The notes under the pieces are model-generated. The model was given only the letters and a program-made list of their open reading frames with translations. It was not told where the DNA came from and ran no database searches. This document shows, piece by piece, positions 13,749-23,492 of a DNA stretch of 53,326 nucleotides. The translations under genes and the position numbers were made by a program. Source of the DNA: Sphingomonas sp. PAMC 26605 (lineage in GTDB: Bacteria > Pseudomonadota > Alphaproteobacteria > Sphingomonadales > Sphingomonadaceae); NCBI RefSeq assembly GCF_000241485.1, contig NZ_JH584241.1, positions 1,433,381 through 1,486,706 on the forward strand, given 5' to 3'. Numbering within the stretch: position 1 is the first letter of the stretch; every line of letters begins with the position of its first letter.

Positions 13749-15719
13749 ATGAGACATCCTTTTTCGCGGGGGATCCTACGGTCTGCCTGCGTTGCCGCCG
13801 TTCTGGGCACGGCTCCGGCGTGGGCCGCCGACTTCGACCCCAAGGTCGCGTTCGCTGCGCAGCCGCTGCCCGATGACGTGAACGTCTATCGCTCGTCCAA
13901 CGGCGCGCCCGGGCCAGGGTACTGGCAGAACAGGGTCGACTACGCGATCACCGCGCGGATCGACGCCGCAGCGAAGACGCTGACGGCGACCGAAACGGTC
14001 GATTACACCAACAACAGTCCCGACGCCCTGCCGAGCCTGTGGATGCAGCTCGACCAGAATATCTATCGTGCGGATTCACGCGCAGCGACGATCGGCGGCG
14101 GTCGGAAGGGCCGCGCCGCGGGCGCGCATAGCGACGGCTATGTCATCGCTTCGGTCGAAGTGCTGCGCGGCAAGGCCTGGGTGACAATCCCGTTCGTCGT
14201 CTCCGACACGCGCATGAATGTCCGGCTCGATCAGCCGCTCAAGGGTGGCGGGACGAAACTCAAGGTGCGCATCGTCTACCGGTATTCCATCCCGGGCGTG
14301 TGGGGCGGGCGCACCTCGTGGCTCGACACGCCGAACGGGACGATCTTCGATATCGCCCAGTGGTTCCCGCGGATGGCGGTCTATGACGATCTGCGCGGTT
14401 GGGACACGCTCCCCTATCTGGGTTCCGAATTCTACTGCGAATATGGCGATGTCGATTACGCGGTCACCGTGCCCGCCGACATGATCGTCGCCGGCGGCGG
14501 CGTGTTGACCAATGCGCCGGAGGTCCTGACGCCGCTCCAACGCGCGCGCCTCGCCAAAGCGGCCGCCAGCGACGCCACGGTGATGATCCGCACGCCTGAC
14601 GACGTGATGCGCGACAGCGCGCGTCCCGTGGCGAAGACCGAGAAGACCTGGCGCTATCACTTTGCGAACACGCGCGACGTGGCCTTCTCCGCCTCGCGCG
14701 CATTCGTGTGGGATGCGGCGCGGATGAACCTGCCCGGCGGCAAGACCGCGCTGGCGGAAAGCGTCTATCCGGTCGAGAGCGCCGGCGACGCCGGCTGGGG
14801 GCGGTCGACCGAGTATCTGAAGGACTCGGTCGAGCGCTTCTCGCAGCATTGGTACGCTTATCCCTACCCGACCGCGTGGAGCATCGCTGGCGGTTCGACG
14901 GGCATGGAATATCCGGGGATGGCGTTCGACGGAATTGCGGACAAGGGCAAGGCGCTGTTCTGGATCACGGCGCACGAGATCGGCCACAGCTGGTACCCGA
15001 TGGTCGTTGGCTCGAACGAACGCCGCGACGCTTGGATGGACGAAGGCTTCAACACCTTCATCGACACGTTCGAAAGCGACGAGTTCAAGGGCGGTGTGTT
15101 CGGACCAAAGCGCGACAGCGAATACGCCCCGGGCGGGGGCAATCCGGTGGACGAGATCCTGCCGCTGCTGGCGGACAAGGACGCGCCGCCAATCCTGAGC
15201 TATCCGGACGTCATGGGCGAAGCGTACCGCCACTCGGTGAGCTATTTCAAGACCGCGCTGGGGTTGCGCCTGTTGCGCGATGTCGTCCTTGGCCCGGACC
15301 GCTTCGACCCTGCGTTCCGCAAATATACCGCCGACTGGGCGTTCAAACATCCCAGCCCGTCTGACTTCTTCCGCGAGATGTCGAGCGAATCCGGCGAAGA
15401 CCTGAGCTGGTTCTGGCGCGGCTGGTTCTTCAACAACTGGCAGCTTGATCTGGCAGTGACGAGCATTGCCTATACCGATGGCGATCCGGCCAAGGGTGCC
15501 AGCATAGCGCTCGAGAGCCGCGACAAGCTGGTCATGCCGGCAGTGCTCGAGGTGAAATATGCCGACGGCCACGCGACGCGGATCAAGCTGCCTGTGGAGA
15601 CCTGGATGCGGGTCAAGCCCGTCATCGCGGCCCCCGCCGGGCGCATCGCATCGGTCATGCTGGACCCCGACCACCTGTTGCCGGATCGTGACCGAAGCAA
15701 CAACGGCGTGGTGCCTTAA
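13749..15719 (+). CDS. exported M1-family (aminopeptidase N-like) metallopeptidase
   Basis: This 656-residue protein has a signal peptide (MRHPFSRGILRSACVAAVLG...AWA). The N-terminal beta domain ends near residue 380. The M1 catalytic domain has STGMEYPGM in the GAMEN position and the zinc motif HEIGHSWYP at residues 409-413, followed by DEGFNTFID (Glu432). The STGMEYP variant is typical of bacterial M1 relatives of unknown peptide preference. ATG 13749 is used; the TTG just before it is less likely. No SigF-type promoter precedes it, so it is probably not part of the stress regulon. Confidence 0.9.
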   Translation: MRHPFSRGILRSACVAAVLGTAPAWAADFDPKVAFAAQPLPDDVNVYRSSNGAPGPGYWQNRVDYAITARIDAAAKTLTATETVDYTNNSPDALPSLWMQLDQNIYRADSRAATIGGGRKGRAAGAHSDGYVIASVEVLRGKAWVTIPFVVSDTRMNVRLDQPLKGGGTKLKVRIVYRYSIPGVWGGRTSWLDTPNGTIFDIAQWFPRMAVYDDLRGWDTLPYLGSEFYCEYGDVDYAVTVPADMIVAGGGVLTNAPEVLTPLQRARLAKAAASDATVMIRTPDDVMRDSARPVAKTEKTWRYHFANTRDVAFSASRAFVWDAARMNLPGGKTALAESVYPVESAGDAGWGRSTEYLKDSVERFSQHWYAYPYPTAWSIAGGSTGMEYPGMAFDGIADKGKALFWITAHEIGHSWYPMVVGSNERRDAWMDEGFNTFIDTFESDEFKGGVFGPKRDSEYAPGGGNPVDEILPLLADKDAPPILSYPDVMGEAYRHSVSYFKTALGLRLLRDVVLGPDRFDPAFRKYTADWAFKHPSPSDFFREMSSESGEDLSWFWRGWFFNNWQLDLAVTSIAYTDGDPAKGASIALESRDKLVMPAVLEVKYADGHATRIKLPVETWMRVKPVIAAPAGRIASVMLDPDHLLPDRDRSNNGVVP

Positions 15720-15799
15720 GGCGACGGGGAAGCCCGCCCGACTGCATCAGACGACTCGCTGGCGCACGCTCAAGCTGTCTTCACCGCGGACAGAGACGG

Positions 15800-16600
15800 T
15801 TATTCTTTCCGCTGGGCGTGGAGCTGCGCATAGGCCACTGGGTGAATCGATTTTGCCTCGGCGGGTGAAATGCCGAGCGCGTCCCACGCCTTCTTGCCTC
15901 GCACCAGCGAGCGAAGATCGACGCCCGCTACATGACCGAAGATCGCCGGCGCTTCGCGATAATACCCGTTCTGTACCTCAGTGTGACCGGCGTTGAGGTT
16001 CGGCGCGGCCCGAGGTAAAGTGTGATCGAGGATCGCGCCGCACAGCAATACGGCGCTCAGCAAATCCATCACGATCGCGAGGTTGTGGAACCCGTGGTCG
16101 GTCGCGCGTCGGCCGTAGAGGAAGCCGAGGATATTGTGGTGGCGATGGCGCCGATATACTGCGCGGTGCGCTGAAGGCCGGCGGCGGTGCCGATGTCCTG
16201 GACCGGCGCCTGGATGTAGACCGCAGCCTGCGTGGCCGTGGAGAACATGCCCTGCGGCAAACCGAACAGCGTCGCGGCGGCGGCGATGATCCATCGAGCA
16301 TACGAACCTCGATGAACGGTGCCTCGCTCCGACCGCTTGCGCAACGAGAACGAGGCTCAAGCCGGTCGCTGCCAACAGCGCCCACCAGATTGGATGCGTT
16401 AGATTCATCAGGAAGATCATCAGGCTTAGTAAGGGAGCGGTAAAAAGAACCGTGCCGAGAAAGTCGATCTGTCGGATCAATTCGACGAAGGGCGCCGAAC
16501 GCGGTAGGTCTTTTGGAGTCCACAGAATGACCAACACGGCAGCCATGATGGCGAGCGGTATATTGGCGGCGGCAGCGAACTGCCTTCGGATTTCGCCGAT
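15800..16600 (-). pseudogene. decayed MFS drug transporter (EmrB/QacA-like) with frameshifts and missing N-terminus
   Basis: Transporter sequence is split over two minus-strand frames. One frame gives NIPLAIMAAVLVILWTPKD and IDFLGTVLFTAPLLSLMIF (about 16590-16330). A second gives RWIIAAAATLFGLPQGMF and AGLQRTAQYIGAIATTI (about 16300-16110). The first resumes with NILGFLYGRRATDHGFH and VMDLLSAVLLCGAILD down to about 16000. The usual first six helices and an internal stretch are missing. The open tail at 15800-16000 is unrelated to MFS proteins and I do not recognise it. The 5' end stops where the opposite-strand isochorismatase fragment begins. Confidence 0.75.
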
Positions 16601-16957
16601 CCCGCCGGAGAGCTTAGCCGCCTGCCGCAAGATCACGCGGTGACGAAGCGGACCTGGGGAGCGTTCACAAACACGGACCTCGATGATCACCTGCAGGCCG
16701 AAGGCATAACCCAGGTCGTGATCGCCGGCGTCGCCACCAGCATGGGCGTGAAGTCGACCGCTCGCCAAGCGCATGAGCGCGGGTTCCACGTCGTGCTCGC
16801 GGTGGACGCGATGACCGACTTGAACGCCGATGCTCACGTTAATAGCGTTACACGAATATTTCCGGGATTGGGTGAGACCGGTATAGTCGCAGAAATCGTT
16901 GAGTTGGTGGAAAGAGCCCCGAGCCTGACCGCGCCGGCAAGGTTGACCTCCGGCTAA
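16562..16957 (+). pseudogene. truncated isochorismatase-family cysteine hydrolase
   Basis: The C-terminal two thirds of an isochorismatase-like hydrolase are visible: ELPSDFADPAGEL, then DHAVTKRTWGAFTNTDLD with the family Lys, then VVIAGVATSMGVKSTARQAHE, where the usual catalytic Cys of GVATxxCV-type enzymes is not seen, and VLAVDAMTDLNADAHVN. Before about 16562 the frame reads unrelated sequence and meets a TAG at 16505. The first strand with the catalytic Asp is therefore absent, and the gene is almost certainly not functional in its original role. Confidence 0.75.
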
Positions 16958-17118
16958 TTTCAGCGGAGCTCCTCGGGGAAAAGCCGGATTTCGTTCGGGC
17001 GCGCTTCAGGCGGCGCCATGGCGGCGAAATGTCCGCCACGCGGCAAGCGGGTTTCGGAAAAGCTTGTACCCTCTCGGACCCCTTTCGGGGAATTTCATTT
17101 CGCTTATTGAGGGGATGC

Positions 17119-17193
<75 letters not shown>

Positions 17194-17274
17194 ATGTCCG
17201 CAAAGCACCTTACGGCGACTGCGGAAGCGGCCTAAGAGCCGTTGGCGCGAGGATTGTCAAGGAGCGTGTGCGCG

Positions 17275-17400
17275 ATGGCGAGCAAAGAAGATGAGAAAGC
17301 CGCGCGGCTCGCCGCCGCGCTGCGCGAGAACCTCAAGCGCCGCAAGGGGCGCGAGCGAGCGCTCGACACGGCGCCGCGCGACGACGACGTCACGCGATAG
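17275..17400 (+). CDS. small highly charged 41-residue protein
   Basis: The frame reads MASKEDEKAARLAAALRENL and then KRRKGRERALDTAPRDDDVTR with a TAG at 17398-17400. AAGGAG lies about 10 bases before ATG 17275. The sequence is a single charged helix with a Lys/Arg patch; short proteins of this style are common next to tRNA genes in sphingomonads, as I recall. It overlaps the 3' end of the convergent aminopeptidase gene by 11 bases. Function is unknown; nucleic-acid binding is only a guess from charge. Confidence 0.65.
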   Translation: MASKEDEKAARLAAALRENLKRRKGRERALDTAPRDDDVTR

Positions 17401-19180
17401 GCGCGCATTTCGCTGCGAGCCAGGCGCGCTCGGCGGGGTCGAGATGGTCGCCGATCACCGCGACGACGCGCGCGTGATACGAATCGAGCCAGGCGCGCTC
17501 GGCGGCGCTGAGCATCTCCGCGACGATCAGCGAACGCTCGATCGGGCAGAAGGTCAGCGTTTCGAAGCCCAGCATCGCCGCGCCGTCTTCGAAGCTGCGC
17601 TCCTCGACCAGAATGAGATTCTCGATGCGGATGCCGTATTCGCCCGCTTTGTAATAGCCGGGCTCGTTCGAGAGGATCATGCCGGCGCGCAGCGGCTCGG
17701 ACGGGCCGCCGCCGGGGTAGTTGGGCGGGGCGATGCGCTGCGGCCCTTCGTGCACCGAGAGATAGGCGCCGACGCCGTGGCCGGTGCCATGCGCATAATC
17801 GAGCCCGACCGCCCATAACGGTCGCCGCGCGAACGAATCGAGCTGGCCACCGGTGGTGCCCGCAGGAAACACCGCGGTCGCCAATGCGATATGGCCCTGC
17901 AGCACGCGCGTGAAGCGATCGCGCATCTCCGCGGTCGGCGTGCCGATCGGCAGGACGCGCGTCACGTCGGTCGTGCCATCGGCATATTGGCCGCCCGAAT
18001 CGACGAGATAGAGCTGCCCCTCCTCGAGCGGCGCGTTCGATTCGGGGGTCGAATGGTAATGCGGGCTCGCGCCATGCGCGCCGGTCGCCGAGATCGTGTC
18101 GAACGACGTGTCGCGCAGCACGCCGGTCGCCGCGCGGAACTCGTGCAACTTGGCGACGCACGACAGTTCGGTGAGGCCGCCGGCGGGGGCTTCCGCCTCG
18201 ACCCAACGCAGGAATTTCGCGAGCGCGGCGCCGTCGCGCGCCGAGGCGGCGCGGTGGCCGGCGATCTCGACCGGGTTCTTAATCGCCTTGGCGAGCACGA
18301 CCGGATCGCGTAGCGCGAGCACCTGCGCGCCGCCTTGCTCGAGTCGGTCGAAGATCGCCGCGACCGCGCGCTCGGGGTCGGCGGCGATGCGCTTGCCGGC
18401 GAAACCGCCGAGCGCCTCGGCAAACGCGGTATAAGGATGGAGCCGGATCGCGTTGCCGAGATGCTGGCGCACCGCGTCGCCGATCTTGTCGGGCGCGACG
18501 AACAGGTCGGCGGTGCCGTCTGCCGCGACGATCGCATAGGATAGCGCGACCGGGGTATGCGCGACGTCGCCGCCGCGGACGTTGAGCACCCAGGCGATCG
18601 AGTCGAGCGCGGTCAGCACGACCGCGTCGGCGCCGGTCTCGGCAAGCCAATCGGCGATTTGCGCGCGCTTGGCGGCCGAGCCGACACCGGCCTGCGCCTC
18701 GGGCTGGACGACGAGCGGCGCGTCGGACGGAGCGGGGCGGTCGCGCCACACCGCGTCGACCGGATTGGCCTCGACCGCGACGAGCGTGGCGCCGCGCGCC
18801 TCGAGCGCGGCGCGCGCGGTCTCGACCCAGCCGCTGGTGTGGAGCCAGGGGTCATAGCCGATCCGGCCACCAGCCGGGGTGTGCACGCCGAGCCATGCCG
18901 CGACGCTCGTCGCGGGGACGGCGACATAGTCCCAATCGTCGGCAGAGACCTGTTCGCGCACTTGCAGCGTGTAGCGCCCGTCGGTGAAGATCGCAGCCGT
19001 GTCGGCGAGCACTACCGCGCTGCCGGCCGAGCCCTGAAAGCCCGTCAGCCAGGCGAGCCGCTGCGCGTCGGCGCCGACATATTCGCTCATATGCGCATCG
19101 GTGAGCGGAATGACGAAGCCGTCGAGGTCGGCGCGGGCGAGCTCGGCGCGGAAGGCGGTGAGGCGGGGGGAAAGCGACAT
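17390..19180 (-). CDS. Xaa-Pro aminopeptidase (M24B, aminopeptidase P type)
   Basis: This 596-residue cytosolic peptidase removes N-terminal residues before proline. The long form has two creatinase-like N-terminal domains (from MSLSPRLTAFRAELARADL) and a C-terminal pita-bread domain. Metal ligands appear in LVDSGGQYADGTTDVTR (two Asp), HGTGHGVGAYLSVHEGP (His), SNEPGYY and IRIENL (two Glu). The start MSLSPRL at 19180 is the usual family start, and the 66 codons further upstream have shadow-like composition. No operon partner is evident. It is divergent from the chemoreceptor at 19399. Confidence 0.92.
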   Translation of the reverse strand: MSLSPRLTAFRAELARADLDGFVIPLTDAHMSEYVGADAQRLAWLTGFQGSAGSAVVLADTAAIFTDGRYTLQVREQVSADDWDYVAVPATSVAAWLGVHTPAGGRIGYDPWLHTSGWVETARAALEARGATLVAVEANPVDAVWRDRPAPSDAPLVVQPEAQAGVGSAAKRAQIADWLAETGADAVVLTALDSIAWVLNVRGGDVAHTPVALSYAIVAADGTADLFVAPDKIGDAVRQHLGNAIRLHPYTAFAEALGGFAGKRIAADPERAVAAIFDRLEQGGAQVLALRDPVVLAKAIKNPVEIAGHRAASARDGAALAKFLRWVEAEAPAGGLTELSCVAKLHEFRAATGVLRDTSFDTISATGAHGASPHYHSTPESNAPLEEGQLYLVDSGGQYADGTTDVTRVLPIGTPTAEMRDRFTRVLQGHIALATAVFPAGTTGGQLDSFARRPLWAVGLDYAHGTGHGVGAYLSVHEGPQRIAPPNYPGGGPSEPLRAGMILSNEPGYYKAGEYGIRIENLILVEERSFEDGAAMLGFETLTFCPIERSLIVAEMLSAAERAWLDSYHARVVAVIGDHLDPAERAWLAAKCAPIA

Positions 19181-19398
19181 GCGGATTTCTCGTGACTGCG
19201 GACAGGAAGGGAGCGGGCGGCACGGCGGACTGGCGCGGCCGACCGGAACGGTCATGCCGACCTTTGCCAGATCGCGGAAGAGCCGAACAGACCCGTCAGA
19301 TGGCATCCCGCGGCGCGCCGTCGGCAGCATTCGCGACCATGCTCCCGGCAGATCGCCTATAATGCGGGGGACAGCCATTTCCGGAGCGCCGCCTCGCC

Positions 19399-21243
19399 AT
19401 GTCGATCGCCAAACGCCTGCAGCTTGGGACAGCCATGATCATGACGATCGTGCTGCTCGCGATCGGCGTCGCCGCCTATAGCATCAATTGGGTGCGTATC
19501 GGGGGACCGCTCGCCGAGCAGATCCAGTTGGCGTCGGACTATGTCGCCGATATCCTGCCGCCACCCGAATATATTCTGGAGCCGTATCTCGAGGCGACAC
19601 TGCTCGCCAGCCATCCCGAGCAAGTCGAGATGCGCGCCGCGCGACTGGCGACGCTGCGCCGCGCCTATGACGACCGCCATGCGTATTGGAACGCCGCGCC
19701 GCTCGATGCGGCGCTGATGACCGCACTGACGCGCGACGCCGATGCGCCCGCGCGCCGCTTCTGGGACGATGTCGAGCGCCTGAAGGCGGCCGCACGCGCC
19801 GGCAACGCGGCGGAAATCCGCATCGCCTACGACCAGCTATCCGCCGAATATGGCGCGCACCGCACGCAAATCGATCGCGCAGTGACCCTCGCCACGCGGT
19901 ATCAGGCTCGGCTCAAGGCGAATTCGGACAGGATTCTCACCGCCGCATCGCTCGGATTGCTCGGGCTTGCGCTGACCATCGTTGCGATCGTGCTCGCGGC
20001 CGGCATCTATCTGCGGCGCAAGGTCATGGCGCCGCTGGGCGATCTAAGCGCGGTCACGACCGCGCTCGCCCAAGGCGCCGATCGTAGCGTTCCCTATGGC
20101 GAGCGGACCGACGAACTGGGCGATATGGCGCGTGCGGTCGATGTGTTTCGCTGCGCCGCACGCGACCGCGCGGCGGAAGATGCGCGCATCACAGCAGAGC
20201 AGAAACTCGTCTCCGACAATCTCGGGCAGGTGCTGCAGATGATGGCATCGGGCGATCTGCGCCATGGCACGCAAGTCCAATTCCCGCCCGCCTATGCCGC
20301 GGTGCAGGCCGATCTCAACCGCGCCGTCGATACGCTGCGCACGATCGTCCGCGCGGTGGTCGAGACGACCGGCGACATTCATGCGACCTCGGGATCGATC
20401 GCCAAGGCCACCGACGATCTGGCCGAACGCACCCAGAGCAGCGCGGCCGCGATCGAGGAGACCTCGGCGGCGATCGAGCGGATGGACGAGCGCTTGGGCA
20501 ATACCGCGCGCGCCGCGCAGACATCGTCGCATGGGTCGCAGCAGACTCTGGCGGCGGCGGGCGAGGTGCGCACCCGCACCGATGGCGCGATCGAGGCGAT
20601 GCGGCGCGTCGCGGCGAGCACCGCGGGGATCGACGATGTGATCGAGGGGCTCGACAAGATCGCCTTCCAGACGCGCGTGCTCGCGATGAACGCCGCGGTC
20701 GAGGCGGGGCGCGCGGGCGACGCCGGGCGCGGCTTCGCGGTCGTCGCCGATCTGGTCTCGACGCTGGCGATGCGCGCCGAGGACGAGGCGAAGCGCGCGC
20801 GGATCCAGCTCAGCGCGACGCAGGACGATGTCGGCGTCGCGGTTGCGGCCGTCGGGCAAGTCGATGACGCGCTTCAGACGATCCTGGGGCGCTGTAGCGA
20901 AGCGGTCGATCTATCGCGCGGCATTGCCGATGACAATACCGCGCTCGCCATCTCGATCGGCGAGATCAAAGGCGCGGTGGTCCAGCTCGACGGGATCGCG
21001 CAACAGAATGCGGCGATGGTCGAGGAAACGTCGGCCGCCGTGGCATCGCTCGCGCGCGACATTACGACGCTCGCCGGCCATGCCGGTGCGTTCCGGCACG
21101 ACCGTCGCGAACGCGAGGTCCAGGTCGCGGTCGATCGGCGCGGGCAGGGCGCGCGACGTGCGAAGACCGCGCCGACGCTCGCCGTGCCGGCTGCGCCCTT
21201 GCGTCTCGCCAACCCGCCTTCCGCGCCGCTCGTCTCCGCCTGA
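19399..21243 (+). CDS. methyl-accepting chemotaxis protein
   Basis: This 614-residue receptor has a first TM at residues 8-27, a periplasmic helical sensor domain to about 190, a second TM at about 193-215, a HAMP domain (LRRKVMAPLGDLSAVTTAL) and a C-terminal signalling coiled coil. The hairpin tip reads KIAFQTRVLAMNAAVEAGRAG, then GRGFAVVADLVSTLAMRAED. This departs from the common NLLALNAAVEAARAGE and AEEVRxLAxRS, so CheA/CheW coupling may be altered. No CheR-binding pentapeptide ends the protein. It is a stand-alone gene; flagellar and motor genes lie at the far right of the window. The ligand is unknown. Confidence 0.92.
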   Translation: MSIAKRLQLGTAMIMTIVLLAIGVAAYSINWVRIGGPLAEQIQLASDYVADILPPPEYILEPYLEATLLASHPEQVEMRAARLATLRRAYDDRHAYWNAAPLDAALMTALTRDADAPARRFWDDVERLKAAARAGNAAEIRIAYDQLSAEYGAHRTQIDRAVTLATRYQARLKANSDRILTAASLGLLGLALTIVAIVLAAGIYLRRKVMAPLGDLSAVTTALAQGADRSVPYGERTDELGDMARAVDVFRCAARDRAAEDARITAEQKLVSDNLGQVLQMMASGDLRHGTQVQFPPAYAAVQADLNRAVDTLRTIVRAVVETTGDIHATSGSIAKATDDLAERTQSSAAAIEETSAAIERMDERLGNTARAAQTSSHGSQQTLAAAGEVRTRTDGAIEAMRRVAASTAGIDDVIEGLDKIAFQTRVLAMNAAVEAGRAGDAGRGFAVVADLVSTLAMRAEDEAKRARIQLSATQDDVGVAVAAVGQVDDALQTILGRCSEAVDLSRGIADDNTALAISIGEIKGAVVQLDGIAQQNAAMVEETSAAVASLARDITTLAGHAGAFRHDRREREVQVAVDRRGQGARRAKTAPTLAVPAAPLRLANPPSAPLVSA

Positions 21244-21301
21244 ACCGCGTCGCAAGCGCGTGCATCTCGACTTGTCCGCCCGCGAGCGGGTAGGACGGGA
21301 T

Positions 21302-23362
21302 ATGACCGATCTCACGCCACCCGTCGCCGCGACCCGTCCGCACAGCTTCACCGCGCACGGCGTGACCATCGAAGACCCGTATGCCTGGCTCAAAGATCCC
21401 AACTATCCCGAGGTCGAGGACCGCGACGTGCTCGCCTATCTCGAAGCGGAAAACGCCTATTTCGAAAGCGTGATGGCGCCGCACAAGGGGCTGATCGACC
21501 GGCTCTATGCCGAGATGAAGGCGCGCATCAAGGAAGACGATTCGTCGGTGCCGCAGAAGGACGGCGACTGGCTCTACTGGACCTCGTTCGAGACCGGCGG
21601 CGAATATCGCAAATGGTGGCGCAAGCCCGTCGGTGGGGGCGAGCCCGACCTGATCCTCGACGAGGTCGCGCTCGCCGAGGGCAAGGAATATTTCCGTTTG
21701 GGCGCGTTCTCGGTGTCGAACGATGGGCGCCTGCTGGCCTATGCGATCGACGACAATGGCTCGGAGCGGTTCGAGGTGCGCGTCAAGGATCTGACGAGCG
21801 GCGAGCATTACCCCGATGTGATCCCCGGCATGCTGTCCGAGATCGTCTGGACCGCCGACGACAAGGGCTTCCTCTACGGCCTCGCCAACGAGCAGTGGCG
21901 CACCGACAATGCGCGGCTGCACTGGCTCGGCACGCCCGTCGCCGACGATGTCGAGCTGTTCAAGGAAGCCGATGAGGGCTTCCGCGTCGGTGTCAGCGAA
22001 ACGAGCGACCGGCAGTGGATCGTGCTGTCGAGCGGCGATCATGTGACGAGCGAGATCTATCTGCTGCCGGCGACCGATCCGCTCGCCACGCCCTTGTGCG
22101 TGTCGCCGCGCAAGGTGGGCCGCGAGTACGATGTCGACATGCATGGCGACACGCTGTTCATCCACACCAACGACACCGATCCCAATTTCCGGCTGTGCAC
22201 CGCGCATATCTCGGCGCCGGGCGAGTGGGTCGAGAAGATCGGCCCGTCGAAGCATTTCTACATGACGGGGATCGACTGTTTCCGCGATTTCTTCATCGTC
22301 GATGGACGCGAGGACGGGTTGGATCAGATCGAGATCCACCGCTATGACGACGCCATCGCGCCGCAGCGGATCGTCTTTCCCGAGGCGAGCTACGACGCCG
22401 GCCTCGGCAACAATCCCGAATATGCGATGGACGTGCTGCGCGTCGGCTATGAATCGATGGTCACGCCGGGCACCGAATATGATTACGATGTCGCCACCGG
22501 CACGCTGACCACGCTCAAGGTGCAGGAAATTCCGTCGGGCTATGACGGCGACAAATATCGCACCGAGCGGCTCAAGATCGCCGCACGCGACGGCACCGCG
22601 GTGCCGGTGTCGATCGTCTATCCCAAGGACTTCCCGCGTGACGGTAGCCGGCCGATCTATCTCTATGCCTATGGCGCGTATGGCTATGCGATCCCGCCGG
22701 GCTTCTCGACCGGGCGGCTGTCGCTGCTCGATCGCGGTTTCGCCTATGCGATCGCGCATATCCGCGGCGGCGACGATCTCGGCCAGCAATGGTATCTCGA
22801 CGGCAAGCTCGAGAAGCGCGCCAACACGTTCAACGATTTCGTCGACGTGGCGAAGGGGCTGATCGCGGGCGGCTTGACCTCGGCGGGCAAGATCGCGATC
22901 GCGGGCCGTTCGGCCGGCGGCGAGCTGATGGGCGCTGTGGTCAATTCAGATCCCGAATTGTGGGGCGCGGTGATCGCCGACGTGCCGTTCGTCGATGTGC
23001 TCAACACGATGATGGATGCCGAGCTGCCGCTGACGCCGGGCGAATGGCCCGAATGGGGCAATCCGATCGAGGACGCCGCGGCGTTCGAGCTGATCCGGGG
23101 ATATTCGCCGTACGACCAGGTGAAGGCGCAGGCCTATCCGCCGGTGTTCATTAGCGGAGGGCTCAACGATCCGCGCGTGACCTATTGGGAGCCCGCGAAA
23201 TGGGCGGCCAAGTTGCGCAGCGTGAAGACCGACGACAACGTGCTGCTGCTCAAGACCAATATGGGCGCCGGGCATGGCGGCAAGTCGGGGCGCTTCGAAA
23301 GCTTGCGCGAGGCGGCCGAGGAGCATGCCTTCGTGCTGTGGCAATTGGGCGTCGAGGGGTGA
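21302..23362 (+). CDS. ptrB: protease II / oligopeptidase B (S9A)
   Basis: This 686-residue prolyl-oligopeptidase-family enzyme has an N-terminal beta-propeller (IEDPYAWLKDPNYPEVEDRDVL at the start). Its C-terminal alpha/beta-hydrolase domain carries GRSAGGELMG (catalytic Ser537), GGLNDPRVTYWEPAKW (Asp) and GAGHGGKSGR (His). YAYGAYGYAIPPGF and AHIRGGDDLGQQWY are typical of oligopeptidase B, which cuts short peptides after basic residues in the cytosol. ATG 21302 follows a short intergenic gap after the chemoreceptor. A palindromic repeat lies just beyond the stop. Confidence 0.94.
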   Translation: MTDLTPPVAATRPHSFTAHGVTIEDPYAWLKDPNYPEVEDRDVLAYLEAENAYFESVMAPHKGLIDRLYAEMKARIKEDDSSVPQKDGDWLYWTSFETGGEYRKWWRKPVGGGEPDLILDEVALAEGKEYFRLGAFSVSNDGRLLAYAIDDNGSERFEVRVKDLTSGEHYPDVIPGMLSEIVWTADDKGFLYGLANEQWRTDNARLHWLGTPVADDVELFKEADEGFRVGVSETSDRQWIVLSSGDHVTSEIYLLPATDPLATPLCVSPRKVGREYDVDMHGDTLFIHTNDTDPNFRLCTAHISAPGEWVEKIGPSKHFYMTGIDCFRDFFIVDGREDGLDQIEIHRYDDAIAPQRIVFPEASYDAGLGNNPEYAMDVLRVGYESMVTPGTEYDYDVATGTLTTLKVQEIPSGYDGDKYRTERLKIAARDGTAVPVSIVYPKDFPRDGSRPIYLYAYGAYGYAIPPGFSTGRLSLLDRGFAYAIAHIRGGDDLGQQWYLDGKLEKRANTFNDFVDVAKGLIAGGLTSAGKIAIAGRSAGGELMGAVVNSDPELWGAVIADVPFVDVLNTMMDAELPLTPGEWPEWGNPIEDAAAFELIRGYSPYDQVKAQAYPPVFISGGLNDPRVTYWEPAKWAAKLRSVKTDDNVLLLKTNMGAGHGGKSGRFESLREAAEEHAFVLWQLGVEG

Positions 23363-23380
23363 AACCCGGGTACTCCTCTC

Positions 23381-23459
23381 GTCACCCCCGCGAAAGCGGG
23401 GGGGCCGCTGCCTGGCCCGGTCCAAGAAGAAGCGGGATCCCCGCTTTCGCGGGGATGAC
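23381..23459. repeat. palindromic REP-like element
   Basis: Two 21-base arms, at 23381-23401 and 23439-23459, are inverted copies with one mismatch, and each arm contains its own CCGCGAAAGCGG-type palindrome. It sits between ptrB and the DedA gene, just after the ptrB stop, where it may also work as a terminator or 3' RNA stabiliser. Confidence 0.8.
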
Positions 23460-23492
23460 GGTGGTGGCTCAAGCAAGAGGCGGCGTACGCTA

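Noticed and set aside
14076..15674. A 532-codon minus-strand frame
   Set aside because: Antisense to the M1 peptidase with its HEIGH zinc motif; no family features and no ribosome site.
21062..22789. A 575-codon minus-strand frame
   Set aside because: Shadow of the oligopeptidase B gene; composition biased and no recognisable domain.
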